A stretch of 64,000 bases of DNA from Azadirachta indica (taxonomy: Eukaryota; Streptophyta; Magnoliopsida; Sapindales; Meliaceae), in NCBI GenBank assembly GCA_022749755.1, contig CM040443.1, positions 17,141,244 to 17,205,243 on the forward strand, given 5' to 3'. The stretch's first letter is position 1; every line of letters starts with the position of its first letter. Positions 34,801-46,560 of the stretch are shown one piece after another. The notes beneath the pieces are model-generated. The model did not search any database and had not been told where the DNA came from. It saw only the letters and a program-made list of their open reading frames with translations. A program made the position numbers and the translations under genes.

Positions 34801-35764
34801 CAAATCAATGCATGCTGTAGTCAGGCCTTGACCTTAGAAAAGGAAGCTCTATCTTGGGTCGTACACGAAAGGTCGTAGATGCGCTCCTTCTTAGAGACCT
34901 CCTTCTCTGCCTCCTGAACCCTCTGAAAGACATTGCTGAAAACCTATTTATTCCAAGCTTTCAGACGAAGCTTCAATCGCGTAAGCTTCTGTTGAAAGCC
35001 AATCATCCCTGTGCCTAACACTGGATCCAACCAACTCTGTCTAATGATATCATGAAATCCCGGATGCCTTAGCCAAGTATACAGGAACCTGAATCTAGAA
35101 GGTCTTTTAGTCGTGCTCTGCTCTAGGGAGATTAGTAGAGGGGAGTGGTCTGAAACCGTGCGATTGAGGTGAGAGACCTTAAAGACTGAAAAATAACTAG
35201 CCCACTGATGATTTGCCACCACCCTATCTAGACGCCCCTTAGTCCTGCCATTAGTCCATATAAAGGGACTCCCAATAAATCCAGCATCCTCTAATCCACA
35301 CTCCATAAGTGCTAAGTTGAATGCATCAATAGCTGTCTGGGACTGAAGATTCCTGCCAAGTACCTCAGAGTGAGCCTATTAAACATTAAAATCTCCCCCA
35401 ACCATCCAGGGGCCAACTATCTCTCTAGCAAGTGAGATTAATGCATCCCAAGGATCAACCCTCAACAAAGGGGAACAATTAGCATAAACAAAGAAAACAT
35501 AAATGGGTACAGGAAGGGAGGAGTGACAAACCCAACAATGAAGAACTTGTCCCGAATCCTGCATAACCTCAATTGAGAAAGAAGCTGATCAAAAAATCCA
35601 AATCTTCCCTGAGCGGGAAAATGTTGCATGGTCCAAAGCAAGCCGAACTCTCGTGTGATCTAATCTGGTCGGACCAGTGAAAGGTTCCAGTATACAAATC
35701 AATGATAATCTGTGCATCCGGATTAGTTTTCTCAATCTTCACATTGCAAAGGGTTTGATGATCC
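31828..35764 (-). pseudogene. LINE ORF2: endonuclease, reverse transcriptase, RNase H
   Basis: In order: an apurinic-type endonuclease domain (about 35764-34944), with the V-G-G-D-F-N segment near 35380 and the S-D-H-S-P-L end near 35150; RT with A-L-G-P-D-G-F near 34450, Q-G-D-P-I-S-P-C-L-F near 33910 and the active site reading F-A-N-D near 33760 in place of F-A-D-D; thumb (LGCPIYSG onwards, near 33540); zf-RVT (about 32720-32560); and RNase H (32241-31828). RNase H keeps its acidic residues (V-D-G-C-S-K-G-N, the Glu in A-E-L-I-V-I-C-E, V-E-S-D-S, and A-A-D-F). ORF2 would nick the target and copy the RNA in place. Many stops and frameshifts make it non-functional. Confidence 0.82.
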
Positions 35765-35791
35765 CTTGAATCTTCTAAATGAGAGAATTAA

Positions 35792-37507
35792 TCATCGAAA
35801 AGAGGAGGTGGAGGCTGCATGAAGCCTCCAAGTAGATTTGTGGGATCTTCGAGGTTGGACCATTAAGATTCTGGCCCTTGATGTCTTTGTCCCTGTACCG
35901 AAAGTGGCAATACCAGTGTATTCGAAATCGGATATGGGTCTCCTTTCGGGGACATGAGTGTCCTCAATGTTAAGTTCATATATTTTCTCATTGTCATCAA
36001 CTGTCCCCTCAGCGATGTAATCCTTAAATCTGTACACATGAATAATTGGTAAAGAATCCATGGTGGCCACATCCGGGTTATTTGGGTTAACTGTGTGTCT
36101 GCTCATCAATGATTATTCCTCTAAACCATCAACCTTCTCTATGCTCTTTACGGCTTGTACTTTATGCTGGGTGTTATCCTTGGCCATAAAAGCCTCAACA
36201 AAGGGTGCTTCCTGAGCAAAGCCCTTCAGTCCTGTATCTACCCTCTCAGCTGTAACTGCCTTCTCTGGTATATCTGTAACTATCTCTGTCGCTCGATCTA
36301 CACTCTCTGTAGTAACTTTTTGTGGTAAACCCTCAATGTTCTCTAAAGCTGGCTGCTCTTGTCCACTTGTGGCATCTAAAGTACCTTCTTGAGAATCTTG
36401 TTGTGGTGATGGGTCTTGAGTAGTTGAAATTTTTCTTCTAAAATTAACGGTCATATACATATTAGTCTGGTCTTTGTAGTCGACCTTAATGACATATTAG
36501 GGTTTGGCACCCTCTATTTGCTGGCTTTCTTTTTTATTTGTTGTTGTCTTCACTCTCTTTTCTTATATCTGTGCGCTATCGGCGTGCTTAGGCTTAGATG
36601 CAGCCCTCAATTATGGTTTGGCGATGTAGTACTCATCTCAAGAGTGACCCAAATGTCTACAAGCCTCATAATAAGGTGAAACTCTCTCGAATATTATATC
36701 CTGCCAAAAACTATCATCACCTTCATCGATCCAAAGTCTCTGCATCAAAGGTTGGAAAATATCATACTTTATGAGCACTCTAGCAACTAAGCATCAATTA
36801 AGCAAGGTCGTGGCTTAATCTACCCGTAGGGGTTTGCCAATGGCAGTTGCTATAGAGAATAAGGCTTCCCTACAATGCATAAACTGAACTGGGAGAATAG
36901 GCAAGGATACCTATACTAGAACAATAGGAGACTCCTCTGAATATCGGAAAGTGGTAAACCACTTGAATATGCGCATAGATGTATCGCTGACATACCATAT
37001 CTGTCGCAACCAAATCCTGGTATAATCCTCCTCAAGTTGCAGCCTGATTAAAACATGGCGGTTATCCAGAAGTGATACTTGGCATTCTCCTCTAAGTCCA
37101 AGTAAAAGGAAGAATTTTCGAATGATTGGCATTTTGGACTACGCAGACGAAAATTTTCCCACTAAAGATAATTAAATGGGATGGCCATGGTTTGAATTTC
37201 CTCTTTAGAAAAGAGGATTATTGGCTCACCTCTGTAGAGAGAAGTCGGTTTGAATGGAATAGCGAGTTTGGCACCCGAGAATTAGAAACGGCATCCACAA
37301 ATGATTTGCAAGGTCGTGAATCTGTGGTGGGATTCCGTTGTATCGATGGTAATGGCAGAAAATCTGTGTCCCGGTTTGGTGGTCGCGGCGGTTGGCCATT
37401 GTTACAACCCGGGGTGGGCATAATGGTGTGAAAAACCTATCAACTTTATGGGGGTACTGTAGCATATGATACTGTTGAAATAGTCTGGCAGCATAATAAT
37501 AATTCAA
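35792..37507 (-). pseudogene. LINE ORF1 (DUF4283 and CCHC knuckle)
   Basis: A plant-type LINE ORF1 protein that would bind element RNA. The DUF4283 domain spans about 37150-36790 (VLIRLQLEEDYTRIW, then ESPIVLVWVSLPILPVQF). A knuckle-like segment (E-A-C-R-H-L-G-H-S, near 36690-36630) follows, with its first and last Cys lost. The C-terminal Gln/Glu/Thr-rich region covers 36460-35792. At least four in-frame stops and frameshifts separate the pieces. Confidence 0.75.
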
Positions 37508-37990
37508 TTGTAGCTGTAGCCCAAGACTATAGACCCAACACTGTAGAGACTGTAGCTAGCAGTTACTGTAGAAATCAAAGATATTGTAGCACTACAATTA
37601 CTGTGGAAATTGAAGTCACTGTAGCACGAACGTCACTGTAGCTTGGAGAAATTCACTGTAGCACCTTCGAATTTTCCGAAAAAAAAAATCCGAAAAACCA
37701 CAACAACAACATAACTCAATATAATCGGTTGAGGACGAAGAAAATTAACCGTGAAGATGAAATAAAATCAGGTTACTATTGTATGAATAGTAAACCGAAA
37801 TTAAAATGCTTAATTCGACCCAAATTTAACTTGAAATGATGCAAATCACAATTCAAAATGTAGATCGGTAAGGAAGGAATGTTTTAATGAGGGAGGTGAG
37901 AATACACTCACCAGAAACGTTGCCGGAAAATTGAGTTTAAGGTTTGAATGTTATTATAGCACTTGAGAGAAAAAGGTACTGTAGCAATAC
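37440..37990. repeat. Cluster of CACTGTAGCA-like motifs
   Basis: About ten copies of an (a/c)actgtag(c/a) motif on the plus strand, for example at 37455, 37539, 37549, 37564, 37617, 37634, 37654 and 37978, at irregular spacing. The region lies between the LINE 5' end and the gypsy family C remnant. Its origin is unknown to me; it may be 5' untranslated sequence of the LINE or part of another element. Confidence 0.6.
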
Positions 37991-38889
37991 GGAAGAAAAA
38001 ATGTTTTACTCTCAAATTTATTTTAAAGCATATGACATTATAATTTCAAGATAGCTCGAGAGCTCCCATAAGGATAAAGGGAATAATTTTAGTTATTGGG
38101 GTTTGGTTATTTTTTGTTTTATGAGGAAATAAGAGATTAACTTGAAACTCAAAGTAGTTAACTAAGGAAGCATTCATGAGGTTGGTTAGAAAGGTTTAAA
38201 CATTTTAAACAATGCCTAAAATTCCTTCTCATGTGTCATACACTCAATCTTACATCCAAAACATGAAAAGTAAATTAAATAGCCAAAACAAAACATGATG
38301 AGATCACTAAATAAAAAAGGATACCAAGAATACATATAAAATAATCATATAACACTCGGAATTAGCACATAAAAGATCAAAAGCTCACGAAAAAGGGACA
38401 TATGAATCTGTACTATCTTACATATCATATTCTAATTATGTGAATTCATCAAATTAAGATTATGATCAATTTTGACATGAAGTACATATAGATTATGAAC
38501 ATAAGGAAATAAAACTTAGTTGTACAAGGACAAAATTATAATTTTCGCTTAATATCTCATCACTTCAAATTGACCATGCCTAATTCATTTCTACAAACTT
38601 CTCACAACGCAAGGAAATGACTCACTAAAAGAAAACAAACAAGAAAAATTTATCACAAAAATGAACAAAAATTAACACAAATATTTACCTAAAGTAACTC
38701 CACTCTTAAGCTTAAATCTAACATTGTCCTCAATGTTCGAAACCAAAGATCAAGCAATGAAAAGTTTAACTTAGGTTGGAAGAGGAATAAAAATATTAAA
38801 AATGCTAAGAGAAGGAAAAAGAAAGGGTAACACCTAATTTGAATAACTCCATCACAAAGTTCATCTTCCCCTTCTCGAAAACCTTAGGC

Positions 38890-38925
38890 TACCTCCCAAG
38901 CAACGTTAAGTTTAATGTCTTCAAC
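38890..38925 (-). pseudogene. Gypsy pol C-terminal tail
   Basis: A short frame reading LKTLN-LTLLGR and stop, the same tail as in the two family B remnants. Confidence 0.5.
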
Positions 38926-39100
38926 CGAACTCTTCTTCGTTTCTGTCAATCTCAATCTTTAAGAAGAATGTTTGCCTCATTCTTTTCCTCTTTCTCATAG
39001 TAATGCTTCACTCAAAAAATCTATCCATCATTGCTTTTCAAATTAACTGCATCAAAAGGGAACATTTCCTCATTCACGAACGAACTAGATGCTTTTGACT

Positions 39101-39700
39101 TTAACTTACCCAAAACCAAATGAAGTAAGGAATCTCATCTTTATCAGTTTCCACTCCATTATTGTCTATAACATCTACCATGTGGCAAATATTTGTCCCT
39201 TTTGGAGATTTTATATCATAGTAAATATTAAACTTGACCTTCTCTTTATTCTTCCTTAGCATTAACTCACCACGTTGAACATCAATAAAAGCTCCATTAG
39301 TGGCTAGGAAAGGTTGGCCAAGAATAAGAGGCATCTCGTCATCTTCTTCCATATCCAATACCGCAAATTTTGCTAGAAAGATAAAATTTTCAACTTTAAC
39401 CAAAACATCTTATAATTCCACTAGGATAAATGATAGACCTATCTGCCAATTACATTGAGATGTCAATGGCTTCACTTCTCCAAGGCCTAATTTTTTGAAA
39501 ATAGAGAGTGCCATTAGATTAATGCTAAATCACATAATACTCATTTAAAGTATGAACCTCTAATAATGTAATGAATAGTAAAACTCTCTAACTTTATTAA
39601 TTTAGGAGGTAATTTCTTCTTAAGAATTGCATTACATTCCTCTGTGAGCTTTATCATTTCAAAATCTTTCAATTGTTGCTTTTTATACATCAATTCCTTT
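39101..39700 (-). pseudogene. Gypsy family C protease region
   Basis: The frame 39403-39101 reads KVENFIFLAKFAVLDMEEDDEMPLILGQPF in two adjoining segments, followed by a segment ending RGELMLR. This is the second half of the aspartic protease region of Athila-like elements. Upstream (39700-39480) a broken frame retains the KKLPPKL part. The active-site segment falls in the broken part and is not readable in one frame. Confidence 0.7.
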
Positions 39701-39799
39701 ATAAACTTGCATCGTTACGCATTTATTCCAAAGCATCCCCAAAAGGGATTTTGATATAAATAAGCTTTTCAACTTGGAGAATTAGCCATCAATCTTCTT

Positions 39800-40560
39800 T
39801 TGAAATTTCTGAGGAAATGGAAGAGGTGTTTTAAGAAATAGAGGATTGTTAAAAAACAATATTTTGTTAGGCTTTTTAACCTCTTATGTTGTTTTGGCCT
39901 ATGTCCCCTTTTCTTTTTCATGCTTCTCTTTTTTTATTTCTGTAAATGGCTTTGTTGACAAGGTGATTGCTTCACTTGATTGCACGTTTGATCCTTCGAC
40001 TTCTTTTTTCACTCCATAAGCTAAAGTCTTATATTGCTCTCTTAGGTTGACTTCTGTATCACTTAGACTTTATTGATATAGCTAGTTGGCCAGCTTGCAC
40101 TTCCAAAGACTTCACTGTTACTTCTTGAAAGTTCCAATTTCAATCCTCAAAAGAGCTGTCTTTGCTGGTGCGAAGAATTTAGATAGGGACTTATGCACCA
40201 ACTTTTCCCAAGTTACAATACTTCTCAATTGCAAGGATTACAACCATCCCAAGAGAGAAAGGGAACAAACACAATCTAATAGCATCCTCAGTAACCCAAT
40301 TCATCTTCACCATGTCACAAATCTCAATAAACATTGCCAAGTGCATATTCAAGTCTTCGAATGGTGATCCCCCAAACTAATTTTGTTGCACCGTACTAAT
40401 CAATGTGGGTTTGAGCTCAAAATTGTTGGCACTAATGGTTGGGCATGCTATTCCAGAATAATTGTCATTGATTACTGACCTAAAATAATCTTTACTTACT
40501 TGTTGAGGATTGGTCTGGTCAGCCATGGTTATGGGTTGATTTCTTCTTTCCTTCATGAGC
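39800..40560 (-). pseudogene. Gypsy family C gag remnant
   Basis: On the minus strand 40440-40230 encodes a recognisable gag segment (A-N-N-F-E, then F-G-G-S-P-F-E-D, and A-I-R-L-C-L-F-P-F-S-L) with one in-frame stop. The rest of the gag domain is lost soon after. The 93-codon plus-strand frame at 40086-40367 is a shadow of this. Confidence 0.68.
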
Positions 40561-40733
40561 TGACAAAGAGTTCATTCAATTTTGAGATCAAATGCAATTG
40601 GTTTTAGATTCTCGTTCTTTGCATGAACCTAGGAAACTCAAATTAAAACAAAAATTAAACAAAACAAAATAAATGCCTAAATTAAAATTAGAACTAGTTA
40701 ATTGTAGTATTCGTACAATTAAAAAATTCTCAA

Positions 40734-40751
40734 TCCTTAACAATGGCGCAA
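40734..40751 (-). promoter_or_regulatory. Eroded tRNA-Asp primer-binding site (family C)
   Basis: 12 of 18 positions match the tRNA-Asp 3' end, most differences being transitions, with the LTR beginning about 6 bases away at 40758. Assigned mainly by position. Confidence 0.5.
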
Positions 40752-40757
40752 AAAACT

Positions 40758-42390
40758 TGTTGCTAAACCTCATAACCTATAAGTATATAAGATGGTACAA
40801 ATAGTATAATGATAAAAAGGATTTGTCGTACCCATGAGGACTGAGTTTTTTGAAGTTTAGGCTTATTACTATAATTATGGTAAATTGACTTTACCTAGGC
40901 AAACCTTAATTTAACAGATCAAACTAGCAAAAATTATAAATTATATTCACTAATTTAAAAATAGAAAAAATAAACAAGAAACAAAATTAATAAAGCAAGC
41001 ATGTGAAAATGTATAAAAATGGTTCTAAGGCCTTGACTTCACCTAATTTTCAATATATTTATCCTAGTTGGGACTTGCTAATACATTTTGCTTCAATCAC
41101 TAATCATTGTTTATAATTTAACCTTGTTACCCTTCTCGAGTGTTGAATCAGGTCCTATGTCTAACTAACCTAGCCGATATCCCTATCCAACTCAATTAAT
41201 CACACGTTTTTTTAGCATTGCCAGTTATTAATAACTAAAGATTCAATCGTCTTCCAGTCTCTTGACGTCCCTAGTATTAATTTGATTATCTAGACATTAA
41301 TATCCTCTTAGACTCTCAATATTCGTAAACCTTGTTCTTCCAATCCTAATAAAAAGATTAGTCTCTCCTAAGCATTCATTCATTCATGAAATTCAACTAA
41401 TTCATTTTCCAACAAATTAGAAGCATTAAGTGGAAGAAAATATAAATGAATGAAATATACTTATATTCTCAAAATCCCAATCAACCAAAATATAATCAAA
41501 CTAGATTACATCAAGACCCTTGAGTATAGAGTCTAGCCTAACATGTCCAAATTCAACATCAAAATCAACTTGAAATTCATCATTCTTAAGAAATAGAACA
41601 AATAACAATAACAATTGAAATTCAGGAGAAATTAAGAGAATAAGAGATAAAACTAGGTTGATTGATACTTCCAATCCATAATTCTTGAGTAATCTTCTAA
41701 TTTCTTCCTAGGATTTGTTAATTTTCTACTTTTTTCTCTCTTTTTCTTACTCTCAAAATCCCCTTTCTAAAATAGGATAATGGTGGCTAGCCCCCAAAAA
41801 CATAAAAAAAAAAGATAGGAAAAGTCTAAATCAAGCCATCAGTTGGTGATCCAAGGACCAAAAATCGTGCAAATCATCAAGTTAAAACTCAGGTGATGTA
41901 GGGACTCAGAGCTGGCAAACTCGATGGCCAGGTTGTGCGCCTTGGTGGCGTAGGCGTGCCACCCTTGCTACCTCACCCCTGATGCTTCCTTGTTCTTGTT
42001 TGCATAGAGGAGTAAAGAGCAGGGCACGGCCACGTGCCTTAATGGCTCAGGCACACCACAGCTACTACTTATGACATATCAATTTAAAGCTCTAGATGTC
42101 TGGTTTCCAATGCAACAAGCAATTCTGAGTTGTGTAGACGAAGTTATGATTGTTTTAGTACTATATACTCAACACGTCCATTTTTGTTGCTTTTGCACAA
42201 GATCAATGGAAAGGCTCATGGATGCGTGCTTATACTCTGCTTTGATGTCTTTTTATCGAAACACCTCTACACCTACAAAGTAAAAATAAAAATGCTTAAA
42301 AGAAAAATAAACATTCAAAACAAACTAGATAATACTAAGTTAATGATGGATAAATCAAGCAAAATCATACAATAAAATGAAAATATTAGC
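40758..42390 (-). repeat. Gypsy LTR, family C
   Basis: The sequence has the same general layout as the family B LTR (start next to the primer site, a shared 'catcaagacccttga' segment near 41510, CT-rich part near 41730-41770) but is only distantly similar. The far end is uncertain because a copia relic begins near 42405. Confidence 0.5.
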
Positions 42391-42404
42391 TTCCCTCATG
42401 TCTG

Positions 42405-42660
42405 ATGATATATTATGATGACATCAAGGCCACTCACTTATATTCAAATCTAGTTTTTCATTCACAAATGAAGCATGTTGCCATTGATTTCCATTTTATC
42501 AGAGGCCAAGTTCAAATTGGTGCTCTATTGCTCACATTTTCTCAAAAGAACAAATAGTTGATGCACTCACAGAGCCTCTTCCTCGCCAATAGTTTCTGCA
42601 ACTCAAAGTCAATAGATTGGACTTCACTCGAGCTCTATCTTAAGGAGGCATAATAGAAGA
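42405..42660 (+). pseudogene. Copia RNase H relic
   Basis: The plus strand reads Y-D-D-I-K-A-T-H-L-Y-S-N and then K-H-V-A-I-D-F-H-F-I-R, typical of the C-terminal RNase H end of a Ty1/copia polyprotein, through stops. A purine tract (ttaaggaggc, about 42640-42650) follows, so 42660-42800 may be the remains of its 3' LTR. It is not from the same copia family as the element at 53-63 kb. Confidence 0.7.
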
Positions 42661-42810
42661 TTTAATCATCTCCTTAATTTTAGCGACTTATCATTTTGAC
42701 TTATTCTTTTTATCATTTCAACAACTTTAGACATAGGTTCTGTAACAAACTTGTTGGATACATATGACTTATTAATGAAACTAGAGTTAGTTCTTTCATT
42801 TCAAACTCTA

Positions 42811-43668
42811 TCAAATATCTCTTATCTTTATCATAGCAGATGTAAAATCAGATATAAATTTAGATAGGTTTTTGCTATAGTTGTCAACAATATAATCCGT
42901 AGATCTACCATTGAAGAGTACTTGGTTTGATTGCAGAATACCTTTTTTCTTTATAAATAAGGTTCTTGAAATAACTGTTATCAAATGAAATAGGCGTAAC
43001 CAAATCAAATGGTGTAAGATTTGCATTACCACCGATAGCTGGACACAAATGTCTTTGTGTGCTAGCAAAACTAGTCAATAACGCTTTGATCGTTATAAAT
43101 AAAACAACATAAATATACCTACCACGAAACGTAACACATTGTGCTTGGCCAATTGTATAGGGTTCTGAAAGGGCAACCATGTCTTATTCATTCAAGCCTT
43201 TGCTAGCAAATAAAGCAATAAGCCTTTCAAGGCTATCTATAAAGCTAGGCAAGCTGCTTTCAGCTAAGCATTGTCAAGTCACAGTTGAATCTCTTCTTCC
43301 AAGCTTAACAGTCCATGATGGTTTGCCTACAGCAACAAAAGCATCATGAGCAGCAACAACAACAATATCATTGCAAGAAACAACTCCAGGACAACTTACT
43401 TCAAGATGAGATTTGATACTATCTATGACTTCATATCCTCTGAGTGATTTGAAATTTTGAAGTGCGTTCTTCTCATCATCAATGATGGGAGAATCATAAA
43501 ACAAAATGGAACATCAAAATCTTGAATAAAGCAATCATGAAAATGAAGGCAAATGAAGAATGCAACCATTCTACATTCTCTTAGAATAGTAGTCCGAATT
43601 CTAGTTCAGATGATATTTAGAGCATTTGGACATGAAGTGTCATAGAACATTGAGCAGAGTTCTTGTGA
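42811..43668 (-). pseudogene. Class III peroxidase retrocopy, decayed
   Basis: Secreted plant peroxidases use H2O2 to oxidise phenolics in the cell wall. The minus strand carries about 285 codons collinear with the mature protein: Y-D-T-S-C-P-N-A (near 43645), the distal haem-pocket motif L-H-F-H-D-C-F (43531-43545 and flanks), S-L-R-G-Y-E-V-I-D, C-P-G-V-V-S-C, G-R-R-D-S, T-I-G-Q (near 43150), F-D-N-S-Y-F and S-A-M-I-K. The proximal haem-ligand His is lost: the usual G-A-H-T reads E-P-Y-T. Three or more stops and at least two frameshifts are present. The spacing leaves no room for the introns usual in this family, and the signal peptide is not visible. An old processed copy is likely. Confidence 0.82.
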
Positions 43669-43836
43669 ACCACATTGCATTGATATAATTGACACTCTAA
43701 TGAAGAGAATCATATAACTATAATAATTTATCAGAGAAGCCAATTTTACTTGCTACTACATGCTCACTTATTTTAATTTTAATGTATTAATTTGGTCCAC
43801 GCATGAAGGCAACTTTTCTCTTGATTAATAATTTAC

Positions 43837-44473
43837 AGGGTAACAGCATTTTAGTTTGGCCAAATATCTTTATCTATTAGTCTTAATAATCTCAAATTTT
43901 TTCTAAACAGTCCTTATTTAATACAAAATAACAATTATACCCCTATACAATAATAATTATATAACAAAAAGCTAACTAATAAACCTCTAAAATTCAATAA
44001 AATAAATAATAATGTAATTTTAATAATACATTAACAAAATAATTGTATTGCAATTTTTTGTGATAATAAATATTTGTAATTATTAGAAATTAAATAAAAA
44101 TAAAACATAAATAAATATTCATTTATTGATAAATATTTATGATTATAGTGTAATTTATATAAAATATATGTATATATAATTAAAATATAAATAAAATAAT
44201 AAAAATGAATAAATTTATAATATATTAATAAATATTATAATATTAATGTGATATAAAATAAAAATATTATTTATTTTATTTATATATTTTAGATAGACAT
44301 ATCATACTTTTACTAAATTTTAGAGGTTCTACAATTATTTTTTATTAAATAATTCTTATTGTATGGGGGTATAATTTTTACTATTTAATAAGCTAAAACT
44401 AAATATTTTCGAAATTACATAGACCAATAAGGATCATTAGCCAAAATTTGAGACTAAAAAGACCTTTTACCCT
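43837..44473. mobile_element. MITE-like element with long imperfect inverted repeats
   Basis: The ends start agggtaa and run inward for about 170 bases as an imperfect inverted repeat. Matching landmarks are 'tctcaaatttt' (43890s and 44440s, inverted), 'atacccc.atacaataa' (about 43950 and 44365, inverted) and 'acctctaaaatt' (about 43984 and 44320, inverted). The 290-base middle is nearly all A and T, and no transposase is present. I could not find a clean target-site duplication. The ends suggest a Mutator-type non-autonomous element, but this is a guess. Confidence 0.6.
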
Positions 44474-45400
44474 AATTAATAAATCCTAGAACAGATATGG
44501 AGTCTTCATGATATCTAGCATTTTCAAATAATTGAATTCTCTTTTAGAACATAATAATTTTTTCTTTTTAAAATTTTTTTTTTTTTATAATCATTATAAT
44601 CGGAGAGCAGTGTTGAGCGGCACTTAAACCCCAAATTTCTTATACCAATCTTAAGATTTCTCATCATGAGTTTTGATTGTATCTCTTGTTTCTCCTTCTT
44701 CTTCTTTTAAATTATTTCTTATTAGAAAACACGATATGATGTTTGATCTTAACAATAAGTAATTGAAAAGAGACTAAAGAGTTAATAAAACTTGATTAGA
44801 TATTTTAAGAAAGAACATAAGAAATATAAATGGAAAAGAAAGTAGAAAATTCCTATTTTGAATCCAAAAATTTGCAGAGAGAAATAATCCTTTTCAAGGC
44901 TTTTAGAGACTTCCAATTGCATGAAATTACATAAGATGTTATATTTTATTTTGCACAATCTTCAACTTGAATGTGGACAAATAAAATGTGAACATTTTTA
45001 TTTAATTAAATTAAGAATTTAATTTATTTAATTAAATTAAACACTTAATAAAAATATTATAAATTAAACTTCAATATTGCTAAAGTTACTATTATATGAT
45101 CATCACGAGGCCACATTTATTTATTTTTATTAATTATATTAATTTTTTATGTTTATTTAACTAATATTTTTATATCATGTCAATTTGTATGCAATAATTT
45201 ATATAAAATATTTGTATTTGAACATTAATAATTAAAATTTGATAGAAATACTTGTAATAATTGTAATTCTAAAGTGAAATTGGGTGATAATAACAAGATA
45301 TGGGTACGTTGGCTTTGTATGTCTATAAAGTAGTTTAGATTAAGAATATTAATTTTACTCTTTTCTTTTTTTATTATTATATTAAGTTTTTTTATTATTA
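44474..45400. other. AT-rich sequence, nothing recognised
   Basis: Long A/T runs, no coding similarity and no repeat shared with the window. Confidence 0.4.
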
Positions 45401-46560
45401 TTATGAGAAAAATCTCGATTGCCCCATCAAATTTTCTTCAATTACCCACTACCCCTTGATTTTTGAAAAATACCCCACTACATCCATCTATTAGTTGACC
45501 TAACAGAAAATTTCAAATTTTAAGGATAAAATGGTGAATATACGACCACATAATATAAAAACTCTCTCATTAGAGTCAAACCCAGTCAACAACTCTCTCT
45601 TTCACATTAAAGTCAACACCTCATTGATTTTGCCCCTTTCATCAACAGTAGTCAACAGCAACAGTTAAACCACTGTCGACTATCGTCTATCACCAACAAT
45701 TAGCTCCGAATAACTTATCATAAGTAACATTAAATTTCAAATTTCTTTATCTATGTCTTGGTATTGATATTTTCAAGAAAAAAGCAAAGGAAGGAGGTCA
45801 AAAGTGGCCACGATCGTGAAAGCACATTGCTACCATCACCAGAGTCGACTTCTGTTGATTAATCGAACTATGGTGGCCATGTACCTCCACGCGTCACTAA
45901 TATTGTGGAGCGGCAGCCACTTTTGGCCTTGTTCTATCGTTCTCTTCTCAAAAATAACGATACTATAATATAGATTAAGAAATTTTGAGTCTAATGATTA
46001 CACAATAAATTGATCGGAGCCGGTTGCCGATCGCTTATAGTGGTCGACAGTGATGCCAGTGGTGGCGACGGTGGTATGACAGTTGCATGTGAAAACACAT
46101 TCATAAATTCCTATTTATAAATTTAAATTAATTTAGTCTGAAAATATTTATAAATTTAAATATTTGTATAAATTAGCTCATTTATTACAAATGTAATTAA
46201 TACAAAAATTAATTAATTTAGTTTAAATATTTAATAAATTAACTAAAAATTATCTAAAATTATTAATAAGACAAATTTAATATATAGGAGATGCAACAAA
46301 ACTTAGCTTTTCTAAGGTCTATTTCTTATAAATTTTCAACAAAAATTATCAATTATTTGATTATCAAAAATTTTTCTAGTAAAAAAATAAAATTTGGAGT
46401 CCAATGGTATCGATGGTAATGAAGTTGGGGCCCACTACCAACGGGATATGGGAGTAGGCGGCAGTTGAACAGTGGCAGAGATGGTGGAACGGTAGCCATA
46501 ACATACATAAATCAATTTCAAATCAGTTTAAATTAGCGTCTAAGCCCACCTGCCAATATT
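45401..46560. other. Unassigned sequence with a local inverted repeat
   Basis: It contains GC-richer islands (45650-45920, 46010-46090, 46390-46500). About 45733-45810 and 45905-45992 form an imperfect inverted repeat, with aaatttcttt.atctat and caaaagtggcc as the outer and inner landmarks. No protein was recognised. Confidence 0.45.

Larger units (their letters stand above)
31596..37510 (-). mobile_element. L1-type LINE, nearly full length, dead
   Basis: About 5.9 kb on the minus strand, the usual size of a plant L1 element. Poly-A tail (plus-strand poly-T) at 31596-31603. ORF1 lies at 37507-35792 and ORF2 at about 35764-31828, both broken by stops and frameshifts. The 5' end is placed near 37510 because ORF1 begins there and the sequence beyond is of a different character; it could extend somewhat further. 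Confidence 0.8.
38000..42390 (-). mobile_element. Gypsy element family C, pol deleted
   Basis: Minus-strand order: LTR C (about 42390-40758), eroded tRNA-Asp primer site, gag remnant (40560-39700), protease remnant (39700-39101), pol C-terminal tail (38925-38890) and 3' untranslated region (38880-38000). The whole of RT, RNase H and nearly all of integrase are missing. No 3' LTR is seen on the left. The 3' region resembles those of the family B remnants (for example 9340-9450 against 38680-38790). Confidence 0.65.

Noticed and set aside
37126..37431. A 101-codon plus-strand frame
   Set aside because: It is the shadow of LINE ORF1 on the minus strand, which carries the DUF4283 similarity.
42071..42375. 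Plus-strand frames of 70-81 codons at 42071-42375
   Set aside because: They overlap each other in two frames, lie in the far part of LTR C and resemble nothing known.
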